Shown here: positions 1 through 11,310 of the stretch, piece by piece
Numbering within the stretch: the stretch's first letter is position 1
How the letters are laid out: each line of letters begins with the position of its first letter
Origin: Daedaleopsis sinensis
Taxonomy: Eukaryota; Basidiomycota; Agaricomycetes; Polyporales; Polyporaceae
Assembly: GCA_033807695.1 (NCBI GenBank)
Contig: CM066309.1
Coordinates: 744,001 to 808,000, forward strand
DNA length: 64,000 nucleotides
Direction: 5' to 3'
Made by a program: the position numbers and the translations under genes
The notes under the pieces: generated by a model
What the model was told of the DNA's origin: nothing
What the model saw: only the letters and a program-made list of their open reading frames with translations
The model's database searches: none

Positions 1-544
1 GCGGTGGTCCGGCTCGACACGCAAAGCGCAAATGCCGACCCGCAGGGCGCAATTGAAGTCTACCAGCGACAGCGACGTGCACGCTCACACGCAGGACGGA
101 GCACAGGCCGAAGAGTCTTAGCGGGCCCGAACACATATCAGGTTCTGCCCCCCAGCTGCTGCCTTCTGCGCTTCTTCAGCTCCAGCTCCAGCTTTCGACG
201 CTTCGACTCTGACGTGGGGGCGCGCGCGGACGTCTGCGGAGCCCGTGCTTCAAGCTTCAAGTTTGCATTCCCTGGGCATGCACATGCTGCACCCATGTCG
301 GGCGGGCGGGCTGTGGGCGACTTCATGTGCTGTAGCCCGACGGCGGCGAGGGATGGACGAGCGACGACGAAATCGGAATCAGCACGTCCGTGTTCTCGTC
401 CCCGTTCACGCTTGCATACACCTCAGCATCGACAGCTATTCCGGATCCAGACCCGAGTCAAATCCGAACCCGACGCAGCGGGACCCACCTCAGCTTTCCA
501 TCATAATCTAAGCTCAAATGTTCAAGGTTCGAGCTTCAAGTTAC

Positions 545-870
545 CGGTGCAGCCCGTCAACTGCTGTATAATGTCCGGCGACTTCACGGCGATGCACGCG
601 CGCGTACGTACAAGTGTCAAGTACCCACAATACTCGTCGCCGACGCCAACGGTGGCACCCGCAGTCGGCCGCAGACGCGGCGAGTCCGCGTTCACCGAGA
701 GGTTGGGCATGGGTGGAGAGGACGGGAGAGGCAAGCAGGCCCGCTCCGAATTCTGGGGATGCGGCGAAAGAGATAGAGATGTGATGCATAGCATGGCGAG
801 TCGAGTGGCGTCCGGCGGATGTCGAGATGGCGCGGACGCGCGAGCAGGAGCGGCAATCGTCACCGGCTTA
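545..870 (-). repeat. Block A, inverted relative to unit 2
   Basis: Read on the minus strand this segment aligns with the plus strand of 14,640-15,045. Shared words include GCCGCTCCTGC, CTACTCGACTCGCC or CACTCGACTCGCC, CCGCATCCCCAG, and TGTGGGTACTTG followed by CGCGCGTGCATCG. The flanks on the right (from about 1,080) are colinear with unit 2, so only this interval is flipped. A 119-residue minus-strand frame exists but the homologous frame is not kept in unit 2, so coding is not supported. Confidence 0.7.
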
Positions 871-2460
871 GTGTGGTGCATGTCTGTGCGCGTCGTTCAG
901 TGGAGCGGTGGTGTACGTAGAGTCCAGGATTCCGAATTCGCATTGATAGGCCTGCATTTGGCAGCACATATATCCCAGTACATCCACCCGTGTTCGAGTC
1001 AGCTGTATACGCTGAGTACCTGACCGGTGCGCGTTCGTTGAACCAAAGAGCTCAAGCTGGGAAGACTAGAGAAGCGGAAGTAGGATCAACACACCTGTAA
1101 GTCCGCGGCGTCCTGCGCGTACTATCCTGCCAAGATCACCTACATAGTACTTTCATTATGCGTATAAGTAGCACATCGACGTCAACGTCCGAGGTAATCA
1201 GACGACAGCCAACTCCAGCACAGGTGGCAAGTACATCCAGCCGCCAGAGAAGCACCAGCAGTGACCCGACCCACCGTCGCATGACGTCCCGGCCCGGAGC
1301 TCGTCCGCTAACTCTCTCGCTTCCGACCGCTATTGCTTGCAAGTCGTCACGACGCATCCGGGAGCCAAACAGGCAGTGACTTCGGCGATGTCTCCGCACG
1401 CCGGCGTATGCGGGCGACCTCGACAGCGCACCCCACACAGGCGCGGGCACAGGCTTTCCTAGTCCCACAGCGACAGCGAGGAAGACCATGACAGCACACA
1501 TATACGGGGGAGTGCTGAAGGGCACCAGTACTGATAGGCTTCAGAGCTTCAGACTCAGAGCTCGCCCCGCTTGCGACCGCCCTACGAGCGGCGGACGGAG
1601 TCGGAGACGGCGAAGAGGTATCCAAAAGGCCGCGCGTAGACCCACAAGTGCGGACGCGTCCGGATTTCGAGCGTTCTGCGAAGCTGTCGAGACTCGAGGG
1701 TGTGTAGGGGCGGTCGGAGAGCATGGCGGGGAGAGCTACAAGTGGCACCCCACCGGCTCCAGGACCCGCGCGCTGACGCATGCGCAGGCGAAGGCGGCCA
1801 TGGAGCCTACAGTCTAGGAACGCCCGGGAGAAGAGAAGTGCGACGCCAAGTAGTCTGTTGTTCCCTTTCTCTTTCTCGATCTCGTGGCGCACCGGTCCTT
1901 GGGGCATGGGAAGTCGCGAATAACGAGCCTCGTACGAATTTCCGGGGCGATTGCACCGCTGGGAGTCCCGAGCCTCTTCACACCGTTTTCGCAGCCTTGG
2001 CTTTGGCCCTTGGATGAGCGGGACTCGTTCTTGGTGCCAACGCTACAGGTGTGCAAAAGAGAGTGGACCTGCGTGTGTGCGTGCGTGCGCCCACGGCGCG
2101 TTCGGAACGGGGAAGATTCTACAGTTGAGTCTGTTTCCACGCGCACCGAATATAGGCAGATCGTAGCCGACCTCGAGGGCGGTAGTGGCCCGCGGCGGCA
2201 GCTAGTAGCTCGTGCCCCGCGAGGGGTTGGTGGAGAGCGCCTAAGCGGAGTGCTCAAGTGCACACAGCCTACAGGGTGAGATCCGTCCGCACGGCCAGCA
2301 TGAAGGACTCGGAGGAAGGGGCGCAGGTTGAGGTTGCGTGACGAGGACTGCAGAATGTGGGCGCGCCCGTTCGTGCGGTGCGTGACGCGTGAAGCCGAAG
2401 CTTGGTAGACTGCGCATCGAGTTAGCCTCCGGCGTTCAGAAGGTGAGCGAGCAAGCATGA
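870..2460 (+). repeat. Blocks B-D, decayed repeat with an inner inversion
   Basis: Bases 870-1,190 match 29,205-29,500, sharing for example the words around GAGCCAAAGAGCT, and in part 15,038-15,155. Bases 1,570-2,460 match 15,560-16,350, sharing the run GCGGCGGACGGAGTCGGAGA. Between them, 1,297-1,566 is flipped relative to 15,285-15,560. Peptides such as STPPYMCAVMVFLAVAVGLG can be read in both copies on opposite window strands, but stops and frameshifts break any longer common frame. Best taken as the remains of a gene, product unknown. Confidence 0.6.
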
Positions 2461-2499
2461 GTAACGTCCGCGGAACGCCGCCCGGACACGCGCACGCGC

Positions 2500-3200
2500 A
2501 AGTGTACGTTGACGTTGACTGAGCGGATGTGTATCGTATATGTACGTACCTCGGCCTCAGCCAGCCTCATACTCAAGCTCAAGCTCAGACTTACACTCTC
2601 AGCGTTTAGCTCAGAAGTTTGACTTAGGCAGTACCTAACAGCTAGCCTCGGAGACAACCCACATACGTCCACGCCTGCGCTTGGAGCTGGTGAGTACTGA
2701 GTGTCGGGCTGCCTGTGTGAGAGAGCGCGAGTAAGTGGGGTACCTGAGTACATAGGTCACAGCTAGTACGCTGACAGGAACACGCACCGTAGGACTGCTC
2801 GGGCGCGCGTGCGCACACTCGAAGGCGGACACGGAGTGGGAGACAGCAAGTGAATCTGAAGATCTGGGACGTGCGACGAGGCGGGTAGGTGCAAACTGTG
2901 GCCTCCGTACGTTCGACGAACGAGGAGCCGCCAGTACTTGGGTAGCGAACGAGTGGCCGCGAGTAACACCTTGGGCGCGACGGCGCGCCGTAGCCTGGAT
3001 TGGAGAGCGGGCCAGGGGCCTCCGGGTTCCATGGGTGGGTGGACTTGGAGCCTGAGGCGTGAGGCGCAATCGAGGGCCGCCGCAGATACATGCCACCGTC
3101 GCCGTTGCTGGGTCGACGCAGACTTGCGCCGCATCTCGTCGGTGAGCAAGATTCAAGGTTCAATGCTCCAACGTTCGAGAGTCGAGATTCAGGCCTAGGG
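2500..3200 (-). pseudogene. Block E, unknown relic with a partly shared minus frame
   Basis: Homologous stretches lie at 16,395-17,000 and 30,780-31,290. On the minus strand a short peptide of the form SPTRCGA followed by an NGDGG(I/M)Y segment can be read in all three copies, which hints at former coding on that strand. Downstream of it the frames diverge. The segment with AGAGAGCGCGAGT and GACAGGAACACG is also shared. No family was recognised. Confidence 0.4.
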
Positions 3201-3399
3201 CTCTGCGCGGGATGATCAGTGGCCGTGGCGGGATCTGGAAGGGAGGACTGGATCCTGGAGAAGCATAGCACAGCCGGGTGCCGTTCCTGAGTACGGGCAG
3301 GCAGGGCGCGCACTTACGCCTAGTTATCGGAGAGTGTGTGCCGATTTGGTGTGCGAGCCGGTGCGAGCACGAGCCGTCTTCGAGAACGGGCGGAATCCA

Positions 3400-3900
3400 T
3401 ATACGTATGGCCCCGGATTGATTCGACTCTGGGCGGACGGTGGCTAGTCAAGAGTCAGAGATAGTTGATCTGTAGTCGCAATATCTGATAGCGACTGCGA
3501 CACGGAAGAGACTCACCTATTGGGAAGACGAATGCGGGGATGTTGATACGGACGGAAGCAGGGAACCGCGACGTTGAGGCCTTGAAGTTGGGGTTCTGTA
3601 TTCGCGCATCCGTGTCCGTGCTCGCAACGGATAGCATACATACGGCTCCTACGAGCACGCTGCGCTATGGGAGTTCAGAGACTGCGGATACGCTTGCGTC
3701 CACGTCAGCTTCGTGGCAGCATTCACCGGGGTGGCAGAGTTCGAGTTTTGTCGGGGGCGGGCGAGCGATGGCGTTCGGCGCACTGTGACCGGTGATGCAT
3801 TGATGCATGATGGGCGGGCAGCAGTGGCGATAGGCAACGACGACGGGCGAGGAAGCGCGAGCGGCTGTGAGCCGGCCGACCTTCGGCTCCCTAGAAATTG
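3400..3900 (-). pseudogene. Block F, unknown relic
   Basis: Matches 17,180-17,650 closely, including a run around GATAGTTGATCTG and ATCTGATAGCGACTGC. On the minus strand both copies read MLSVASTD(S/T)DARI followed by NPN and a short exon ending at a GTGAGTCTCTT donor with a CTATCAG acceptor about 30 nt later. The frame is interrupted in unit 2. The product is unknown and the gene is probably dead. Confidence 0.4.
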
Positions 3901-4149
3901 TGCTCCTTTCCTTTGACCGTGGACCCTGAAGCGTCGCAGTGTCCGGCTTGAGTGCGAGTGCAAGTGCCAGCGGACTTTACTTGCATGCGGGAGATTTGGA
4001 CGCGAGAGGCCCGCACCGTGCTTATCGCAGTCCACTTCCACCGGAGCTGGGAGGAGGTAATGGGCACTGGCAGGGCATAGTGACTCGTGGCCAAGAGGCG
4101 TGTGAGCTCTGAGAGTTTTCGATACTCACGGCATTGCATTATCGACTGA

Positions 4150-5006
4150 GCGGGCGATCACTCACCTCACAGCGTCTCACAGTGTCGTCTCAGACGCTTC
4201 CGACAAGTCCGACGACGAGTCTTGGGCTCCTTCTCCTTGCCCGTCGCCATCGCTATCTCCCAGCAGTTCTTCCACGGTTTCTTGCTACCACACCGCGACG
4301 TCTGCGTCTGCCTGCGGGTCTCGCGAATCGTCCGCCGTCCCTTCCGCGTCAAGGTCAACACGCCAAGCGGGAGTTGCGTCGAGCGGGAGGAGGGTTGCCC
4401 CACACCACGGCGCAAGCGCAAAAGTAGGGGGCCGTGCGCCGGAACAGAAGGGAGAGGTCGCGGAGCCGCTCGTGTCGCGAGCGGAAGCCATCGTGTGCCT
4501 GTGGGCGGGTGCAAGCAGCGGATCGCGAGCATAGAAGAGCTGGATGCCCGTCGAGCTGGCGCATGACCTTCTCGAGGACTCCCAGGCTGGGGGCGGGGAG
4601 GAGAGGGAGGAGGACATGGAAGTCGGTCCTGGCACAGGCTGCGCCCGGCACCACGGAGATCAAATCGATGACGACGCACACCGGTTGGGTATCGACGTAC
4701 CGTGTTCGAGAACTGGTAAGCGCAGTGCGGAGTCGACGGCGACTCGGAGGCTCGAGCGACACGTGTCCGTACGTGGACAAGGACCAACGGCGGATCGGGG
4801 GCCAGTGGTGGCGCTGCGGGACGGCGATCCAGTTCGCGGGCCTCCGGCGCCACGTCGAGTCGAAGCACTCCGGTGTACGTGACACAGCGTGTCTGAAGGG
4901 CTTTGGGTACTTGACGAACAGGGCGGACATGATGGGGCCGCGGCACGCGCTGAAGTGTCTGTACCGTGGCCCGAGGAGGCGGTTGGTAAGTGAGGAGTGG
5001 GACTGA
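4150..5006 (+). pseudogene. C2H2 zinc-finger protein relic, copy 1
   Basis: The translated remains read as a nuclear-type C2H2 protein. They show an acidic serine-rich N-terminal stretch (SDASD then DDES), a basic linker, finger 1 (cysteine pair around LWxxCKQRIAS with ELWM and a histidine), an acidic spacer (EEREEDMEV), finger 2 (WWRCGTAIQFAGLRRHVESKH) and finger 3 (ACLKG then GYLTNRADMM and ALKC). Fingers 2 and 3 are in one frame (190-residue ORF ending at 5,006), but finger 1 and the spacer need a different frame. A base is missing in the CTGTGGGCGGG run compared with unit 2. In finger 3 the first cysteine pair is altered (CLKGF where other copies have CPKGC). DNA-binding function is known for the family; loss of function is inferred from the frameshifts. 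Confidence 0.7.
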
Positions 5007-5022
5007 CTGTACCAAGTACTCG

Positions 5023-5420
5023 TCAGATGTTCTTGCTCAGGTGTGCTGCGCGCGCTGACAGTAGAGTGAGTTCGTTTCTTCTCGGACCGTAGCTTACATT
5101 ATCTGCGCGCGTTGATCTCGCGCGCAAAGTTTGGGATTCTCTGCATTCAACGAATCTCACCTGTGGCCCGTAAGTTGAAAAGTACACTCTCGTACTAACA
5201 GTTTGAGCTTGATGTTTAAGGAGTGGATAGGAGGGGTATACCTGAGGATTATCCGTCAGTAAAGTTCTCGCTAGCACGAAAACGAACAAACTCAGGCTGT
5301 GGATAGGTGGCAGCTGGCCCGTGGCAGGTGAGAACGTGCTGAGCGCTGTTTTCGCGTCGATGTGACTGTGTTTGGTCGAATGGGCGGTTGTTTGGTTAGT
5401 CACGGGCCAGGGCCGGTTAG
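5023..5420 (-). pseudogene. Block H, relic with a shared hydrophobic minus-strand peptide
   Basis: Copies lie at 18,850-19,200, 32,395-32,710 and 41,600-41,890. On the minus strand units 1 and 3 share KTALSTxSP-like and SIHSLSLFxFVLARxLLT peptides, which look like a signal or membrane segment. In units 2 and 4 the frame is shifted after the first few residues. Plus-strand translation is full of stops. The product is unknown. Confidence 0.35.
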
Positions 5421-5429
5421 CCCGCGCCC

Positions 5430-6110
5430 GCCGCGCTCCTCCTTCCGCTCCTCGACATCCTCGCCCTCCTCGCGACCGCCGTCGCCGTCGCCGTCCACCG
5501 CTCCCTCTCGCCTCCAAGCTCTCCGCCGCCCTCGCCGAAGAGCGTGACGCGCATAGACGACCGCTCCTTCCTCGAGCGCGCCATCCGCCATGTCATCTTC
5601 TGCAGCACGGTCAGTCCCTCCCGCGGTTTCCCTCGCTGAGTCGCTCCCCGTGCACAATATCCCCCCTGCTTCTTTTACTCGCGACCCCGCCCGGCCTACG
5701 CGTCGTCCACGGCTCGGGCTTCTCGCGTCCTCTCAACCGTCGCGTGCGTCTCCCGTCTGCCTATACACCCTGCCATCGCCCCCGAGCGAGACCTCACGTA
5801 CTGACCCGCTCTTCAGCTTCCTCCCCCGTTCCCGTACGTGCAACCGATGGTATGCGCCGTCGTGCTCTCGCACGCGCTCGTCACCCTCGACCTCGACCTC
5901 GAGAACGTATAGACTCGCCCGCTTCCTTCCCTCCTCTTGCTCCTCCTCCTCTCCACGGCCACCACCGCGACCGACAGCAGCAATACGTCCTTCGAGATAC
6001 TCGCGCCAGGGTGCTGGTCTGCGGCCGTGTGGCTCGCGCCGGGGCTGCGCTGCTCCTTTTGGGGCGAGATGAGGAGATGGCTGGGAAAAGCATGCACACG
6101 TACATCGGAC
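5430..6110 (+). pseudogene. Intron-containing membrane-like gene fragment, copy 1
   Basis: An exon at about 5,430-5,609 reads LLLPLLDILALLATAVAVAV, then HRSLSPP and RIDDRSFLERAIRHVIFC. A GTCAGT donor at 5,610 and a CTCTTCAG acceptor ending at 5,815 join it in phase 0 to LPPFPYVQPMVCAVVLSHAL and VTLDLDLEN, followed by a stop at 5,912 or by another short intron. Related exons lie at 13,830-14,117, 19,205-19,390 with 19,592 onward, and 32,720 with 32,990 onward. Hydrophobic segments suggest a membrane protein. No known family was recognised and no start codon is convincing, so this looks like a partial gene. Confidence 0.45.
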
Positions 6111-6249
6111 ATTGGACTCGGCATGCACAGAATGATCAGCGCACGCCATGCCAGTACAAATATGCACAAAAATACGAGCCCCCGCGCCGTTCAGGTTTCC
6201 ACCGAGGTTGAAGCTTTCAGATTCAGGTATGCGGTATGAAGCATGATGC

Positions 6250-7450
6250 ATGTGGCCTGAGATATGAGACGTCGGGACGCCGCGGACTGGGTTCGACGTG
6301 GACCAGTCTGCATAGACATCATGTCTGTGCCTATACCGCGCGCGTGGACGCGTCGGGACGTCGTGATGGCGCGGTGGTTGCAGTGCCGCACATGCGCAGG
6401 CTGATCACGACGCGGCCATGGACTTCGGGGAGTGCGCGTACGTAGTGCGATGTCTGGCGGGCGGCACAAGTATGTGCAGTCTAATCAAGAGCTCACGCCC
6501 TACCGCGGCAATTTGAGGGGATGCCCGGTGATGTTCCGTGCTGCATGAAGCCTGAGGAAGACTCGGGTTGCTTGCGGACGATGTTTGTTGCATGCCCAAT
6601 GTCGCGTTTTTTCGGTGCGAAGGGGATGCAAGTGACAGTCACCGCCTCACTTCCCTGGGAGCAGGACTAAGTATGTCTTGCCGTCCCCAATTGCCTGTGC
6701 TCACTCTCCCTCCTCCAGGATAGGTACTGCACAATATCCGTCGGGTGCTGTCTCCGGCTACCAAATCTACTTATCCGCAGACTACATCTTCGCTCACGCC
6801 CGCGTGGACGACCATGAAGACTTCTCCTCGATTGAGGGGCTAGCTTGCCCCTCAGCCGCACGGATCGCCCATACACGCGCACCGTCAGCTCGAGCCAGTA
6901 GGTGTTCGCGTTCGCGTTCGGCGCCATGCCGAAATTCGCGAGGAGGCGCGACCTGACCTCCTGAGTGCAGCTGCGAGTGCGGTAACATTCGACGCACAAA
7001 ACACGGACACTTGTCAGTGCGCCGCGAAAGGTCGACGCTCAAACTGGGCACGGGATGCCAGAAGGTCGTCGATGTCGCACACGGCAAGGGCTCGATGTTC
7101 TTTCACCTGACGGCAGTCTCGGTAAACGACGCAGACCATTGCCGCGGCCGCCGCCGCCAGGGCTGGCGCCGTAGGTTCGCTGACCCGCAACGAACCCACA
7201 ACCGACGTCTCACCTCACCTTCTCCCTCCCCCTTTTTCCCAGATCACGATGCAAACGGCCGCGCCCACTCGGGCTCCGTGAGCAGCCCAGCCGGAGAGTG
7301 CGCAGATGCCATACGTGCTGTCTGGCACGCAGATTTCCCTGCCTCCCGTTCCGCAATTGTCGAGTGAGTCCCTCATTCTTGGCTGTGCTGTGCATACCGC
7401 GGCAGTAGTCGACGATGTACTTTAAATATATGGTGCTCAGTTCGTCGTTG
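6250..7450 (+). pseudogene. Block J, conserved unknown exon relic with a 77-bp inversion
   Basis: Copies lie at 20,000-21,360, 33,400-34,670 and 41,890-43,080. The clearest coding-like stretch across copies reads ADYxLAHARVDD, then APNANANAYWLELTVRL, then MRDLTS, VTFNAQDR, REMSTLTLSP and VVDVAHGEGSMF. In unit 1 the middle part (about 6,870-6,947) is on the opposite strand, so the frame is destroyed. A short proline-rich exon-like stretch follows after 7,240. No family was recognised. Confidence 0.45.
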
Positions 7451-8230
7451 ATTGTGGGCTTCTATAGCATACGATATACATGTCCGCAAACTTGGCATTC
7501 GTCACTGAGTCGCGGCTCACTAGAGTGACGCACGACGATGGCCTCTCCGCTGTTCGAGGACCTGTGATAGTAGATCATAGTACACCACGCGCAGGTGCAC
7601 GAACATCGAGGATGTGCCGAACCACTGCAGCTGGAGCACGTTCCCTGGATAGTGTGTGTCGGTTTCCCGAACGAGTACCGAGACGAGAGGCAGGCTTGCA
7701 CAGCAAGACTCTCTGTGTCTTGACTTTCCTGGTCGACCCGGAGATGCAGATGCTCTCTCGTCTCAGCAGCATGAGGAGGCTGAGCGAGTGCTCAGGGAGC
7801 TTGACAGGATGGCTGGATTGTGACCTGGCCGCAGGCACACGGCGGTACAACCGAGTGTTCGCATTTTCGAAGTCGACGCCGGCGGCCGCCGCCGCAATAG
7901 TAGCAGAACAACGCATCGTATAAATAGTATGCCTACAACTCCGTCTAGTAGCTATGGAGTGCGAGCGAGTATCGGAGTCAAGAGAAACTGGAAGGAGAAC
8001 AGTGACAGGAAAACATTTGAGTAGGAAGCAACCGCCAGATCAAATAAATATGTCCATGCCTCCGTCTAGTAGGGTGTGGAGCCGTGCGCGAGAATGAAGA
8101 GGAAATTCCGGAAGAAGAACAAGAACAAGATATCCGAGTCAGAACTAGCCCGGCCCGCGTACTCGATACCTACACCCCGTCCCCCTACTCCCGCTACCCG
8201 CATCCTCGTCCGACAGCCTTGCCAGCCACA
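7451..8230 (+). repeat. Block K, unknown; nearly identical to the unit 3 copy
   Basis: A 147-codon plus frame (7,480-7,923) is matched at 34,680-35,123 with only three residue differences, while units 2 and 4 are more divergent and out of frame. The stretch QQHEEAERVLRELDRM in another frame is also seen in unit 4 (EHETAERVLRELHRM), so which frame was coding is unclear. Around 7,921 and 8,043 two similar boxes (TATAAATAG-like, then a short MPxxPSS-type peptide) lie about 120 bp apart. The 3' end of the DUF6533 gene abuts it on the other strand. Confidence 0.4.
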
Positions 8231-10056
8231 TCACACGGCCTGTGCGAGCGGCTCGTCACGGAAAACCTCCTGGATCTCCGAGTGCAACTCGGTCTGGACC
8301 CCCAAGTCGTCCAGCGGAATCGCTTCATCCGCCCCTTCACCGGGGTGAGAACCTTCGCTTTCGCCCAGGATGTCTTTGTCCCATTCGTCGCGTGCAGGAG
8401 CGGCGCGGCGGTGAATCGTCGACCCAAGCGACCCGATCGCTCGGTCCACGAAACTGAGCGAACTTTGGGAGCTCGTCTGAGACATCTGCAGCTCCGGGTC
8501 GTCTGAGCCGACCCTGACGTTGTGTTCGTTTGCTTCTTGCAGGTCGAGGATGAAGCGATATATGAGGATTGCTGTGAGGCTATGAGTCACAGAAGTGAGT
8601 GAGTTCTGAATGAGAATGTTGATGGAGTGTGATGACCTACGGGTCGGTAAATTTAGTAATCTGGCTTGATCCAAGGCCGCCAATGATGTCCTCTGACAAT
8701 ATCTGTTCATAGTGTCAGACATATCAACATAATCACTCAACCACACTCACTGAGGTTGTCGTGAATATGAGATGTAATGAATTTAGCACAAATAGTGTGC
8801 TATCAAGATAAGAACAAAGGTCCATCAGACTGACTCCCCATTTGGGATAGTCGTGGTGAAAGTGAAACCCACATAAAGTAGAGTATCCCTTATAGAAGCA
8901 TCCTCAGTATGCTACATTATAGCAACCGAATAGCACACGTACCATTCTCTAACAATATGTCTGAGAAGCCGGTGCTGCCACGCTTGACAAAGGGAAGCCT
9001 GAGTTTCTTCATCTCTCCACCTAATCTGCGCCAAGTGAGGGTCACAAGAAGAAAGTCTGCAATGATCAATGGTACTCTTGAGAAGACTACGACTACCCAA
9101 TGTCAAGTCAGACCTCTGCGTAAGTGACTGCTAGAAACGGCAACTTGCATCTGACCGGCGAGAATGACAGTTAGCATGGACTATAGGAGATGCACAAAGT
9201 TGGCACTTACATGATGTCATCTTGCCTGGTGAAGAAACTATTGATTCCACACCCAAAGATTGGATCGAGTGTCGGTGTCTCAAAGAGTGCCCAATCAATC
9301 TAGTACAATGTGAAACATTTGATCATGTCACTCTATCATGAGCGAGCTGCACATACCCAGTTTACACACAATGGTGCCAGTGAAAGGAGAGTGACCAGCC
9401 CAGCAACCAGCCGAGTCCTAGACAGAGTATATGCTCTTGCTCCTGAGAACACTGCAAGCAGAAGCACAGCGGTCAGTGACTGTAAACGACGGACTCTGAT
9501 GCTGCTGTAAACAGATTCACCGGCAACAGGGATGTACAAGGAGATTTCACAGACTGTGTCTATCCATTGAGCGACCTGGCACCTTGACACAGTGCTAAGT
9601 CGAGCAAATGTTGATCAGCCGAGATTAGAAGGCCTACCCCTAAATAACGTACTTATCAGTTTACCGAGGACAAGATCGTAGGAGCAAGAATACCTCATTT
9701 GAGCGCAGCACATTGATCAGAATGAATGCAAGCCCCTTCAGCAGATAGATATACCTGATGGATAGGAATAGCACTGATGCAATTGAGAATCTGCGCCACC
9801 AGAAGTATCTGACTTCGCGGTCGAACGTGGCTGCAAAATCGTATGTGAAAAATGCTGGAGGAAAGGGTCAGAGATAGTGCTTTACACATGAGACATGTTT
9901 GCAAGTACTTATCGCAGCGAAAAAGATAAAATGGTCTGTTTGGCTGCAGGGGAAGAGCGAGTGAGCTTACATCAAGCATTCCGTTTACAATCGGTGGCAG
10001 ACTCACAAGGTAGCAAAAATGGCGATAATTTGAGCATTTTCATCGTCTGATGACAT
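8231..10056 (-). CDS. DUF6533 seven-helix membrane protein, copy 1
   Basis: A fungal multi-pass membrane protein of the DUF6533 type, function unknown. My exon model is 10,056-10,006, 9,856-9,694, 9,581-9,357, 9,297-9,211, 9,092-8,943, 8,799-8,751 and 8,636-8,231, which sums to 1,131 nt (376 residues). The start MSSDDENAQI is shared by all copies. The family hallmark follows: YDFAATFDREVRYFWWRR with SIASVLFLSIRYIYLL. Later come a FSGARAYTLSR helix, a luminal loop LDPIFGCG, PLIIADFLLVTLTW, GSTGFSDILLEN, TLFVLNSLHLIF, and a final helix ending AILIYRFILDLQEAN. The tail is acidic and serine-rich (SQTSSQSSLSFVDRAIGSLG). Introns have normal borders. No stop or frameshift was seen, so it is probably functional. 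Exon borders are by eye. Confidence 0.85.
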
Positions 10057-10059
10057 CTT

Positions 10060-11250
10060 ATGTCGAGTACTAGTATGTAGATGGGGGACTTCCTGAGCTG
10101 ACTAGTAGCTGTCATACTTTTATACCTCTATTGACCGTGATGGAAGCCTGCAATAAGTACATGACCGCATCTACCATCAACTGTCAGAGTTACAGATCAA
10201 CTCGGCTGGTCGTAAAGATCCCTACGAAGATGAGATTGTGCCCAGGTTGCTGCTCAATCGTGCAGTAGAGCGGAAACACAAATGCTGTATGATATGGACT
10301 TGTAGAAATACAGTACATGGACCGCCGGATGCAAGTCGTCGCACACGGGCACGCACACATGTGAGCCGAGCTCGAATGAGCGCAGACAACGTCCGAGTCC
10401 ACGAGGCAGTTGAACTTTCAGCCGTAGATGACGATATCATGCCTACCATCGCCCTCCAAGATATCTCAATCACATGAAGCACGGACTGTTGCTGTTGCTG
10501 TTGGCCAAGGAGGCGAACAAGGGGAATGTGTTGCTGGTCTTCGGGAAATTGCCAGCCGCAACATTTGGCAGGGCCATTCGAAGCGATGGACAAATGTGAT
10601 TGATAGTTCCACTTGAATGTTTCTCAGTGTCGCCTTCGTACCGTGTGTGGTATCTACATCTCGTGTTTAGCATATGGGCCAGGTGATATCACTCAAGATC
10701 AGAGAAGCTGCTACAGTTGGTCATCACCCTCAAGTTGCGGCGTGTCGGGGGTTGCACTGTGCCCGAATGGAGCCGATCTCTTGTCGATGTGACCGGTACA
10801 GCCCAAGGGGCTCGCCGACAGGGACCAACTGTAAAAATATATCACGTATTCTCGACATCGATAGATCAGATGGTCGCCGACTCGGAGGAACTACGAACTG
10901 TGAACAGTCTCAGCTCGATGGCGGATGATACTGAGGGTGTGTTGAGACTCACGTTACTACACAAAGAGCCAATGGTGTGCATGCTTTCCCTTGGCTCTGA
11001 CCGTGATAACGTGGACCCAAATCGAGAAAAAGAGTCCGGCCATCGGTACAATCATACATTGGGACGAGCTTCTACGACATAGCTAACGACGCAATTCAAG
11101 CATTCGCAAGTAACAATACACATGCACGTAGTACGTACCGTTACAGAGGAGGGAGGGCGCGTAGACTTGTCAAACGGAGGGCTGCAGCGACAGCAACACA
11201 TAGTAGTACATGCAGCATTGCACAGTGCATGGGGTCGGAGGTACTGTTTA
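10060..11250 (+). pseudogene. Block M, unknown plus-strand relic, copy 1
   Basis: Lies between the divergent DUF6533 start and the 3' end of the membrane-protein gene. Conserved peptides across copies are IRSDG, PEWSRSLVDVTGTA, then SIDQMVADSEELRTVN with SLSSMADDTE. In unit 1 the last two lie in one frame (10,717-11,082), but the first part is in another. Copies lie at 23,855-24,620, 37,270-38,500 and 45,655-46,930. The first 150 bases should hold the DUF6533 promoter. No family was recognised. Confidence 0.4.
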
Positions 11251-11310
11251 TTTCAGAGACACATACAGCCCCTGGATCGCCTCGGCGGATATCCAGTCCA
11301 GGCACAGCCC

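Noticed and set aside
4..1023. 339-codon open frame at the left edge
   Set aside because: The homologous region in units 2 and 3 does not keep this frame, an inverted block lies inside it, and it shows no family signature. It reflects high GC.
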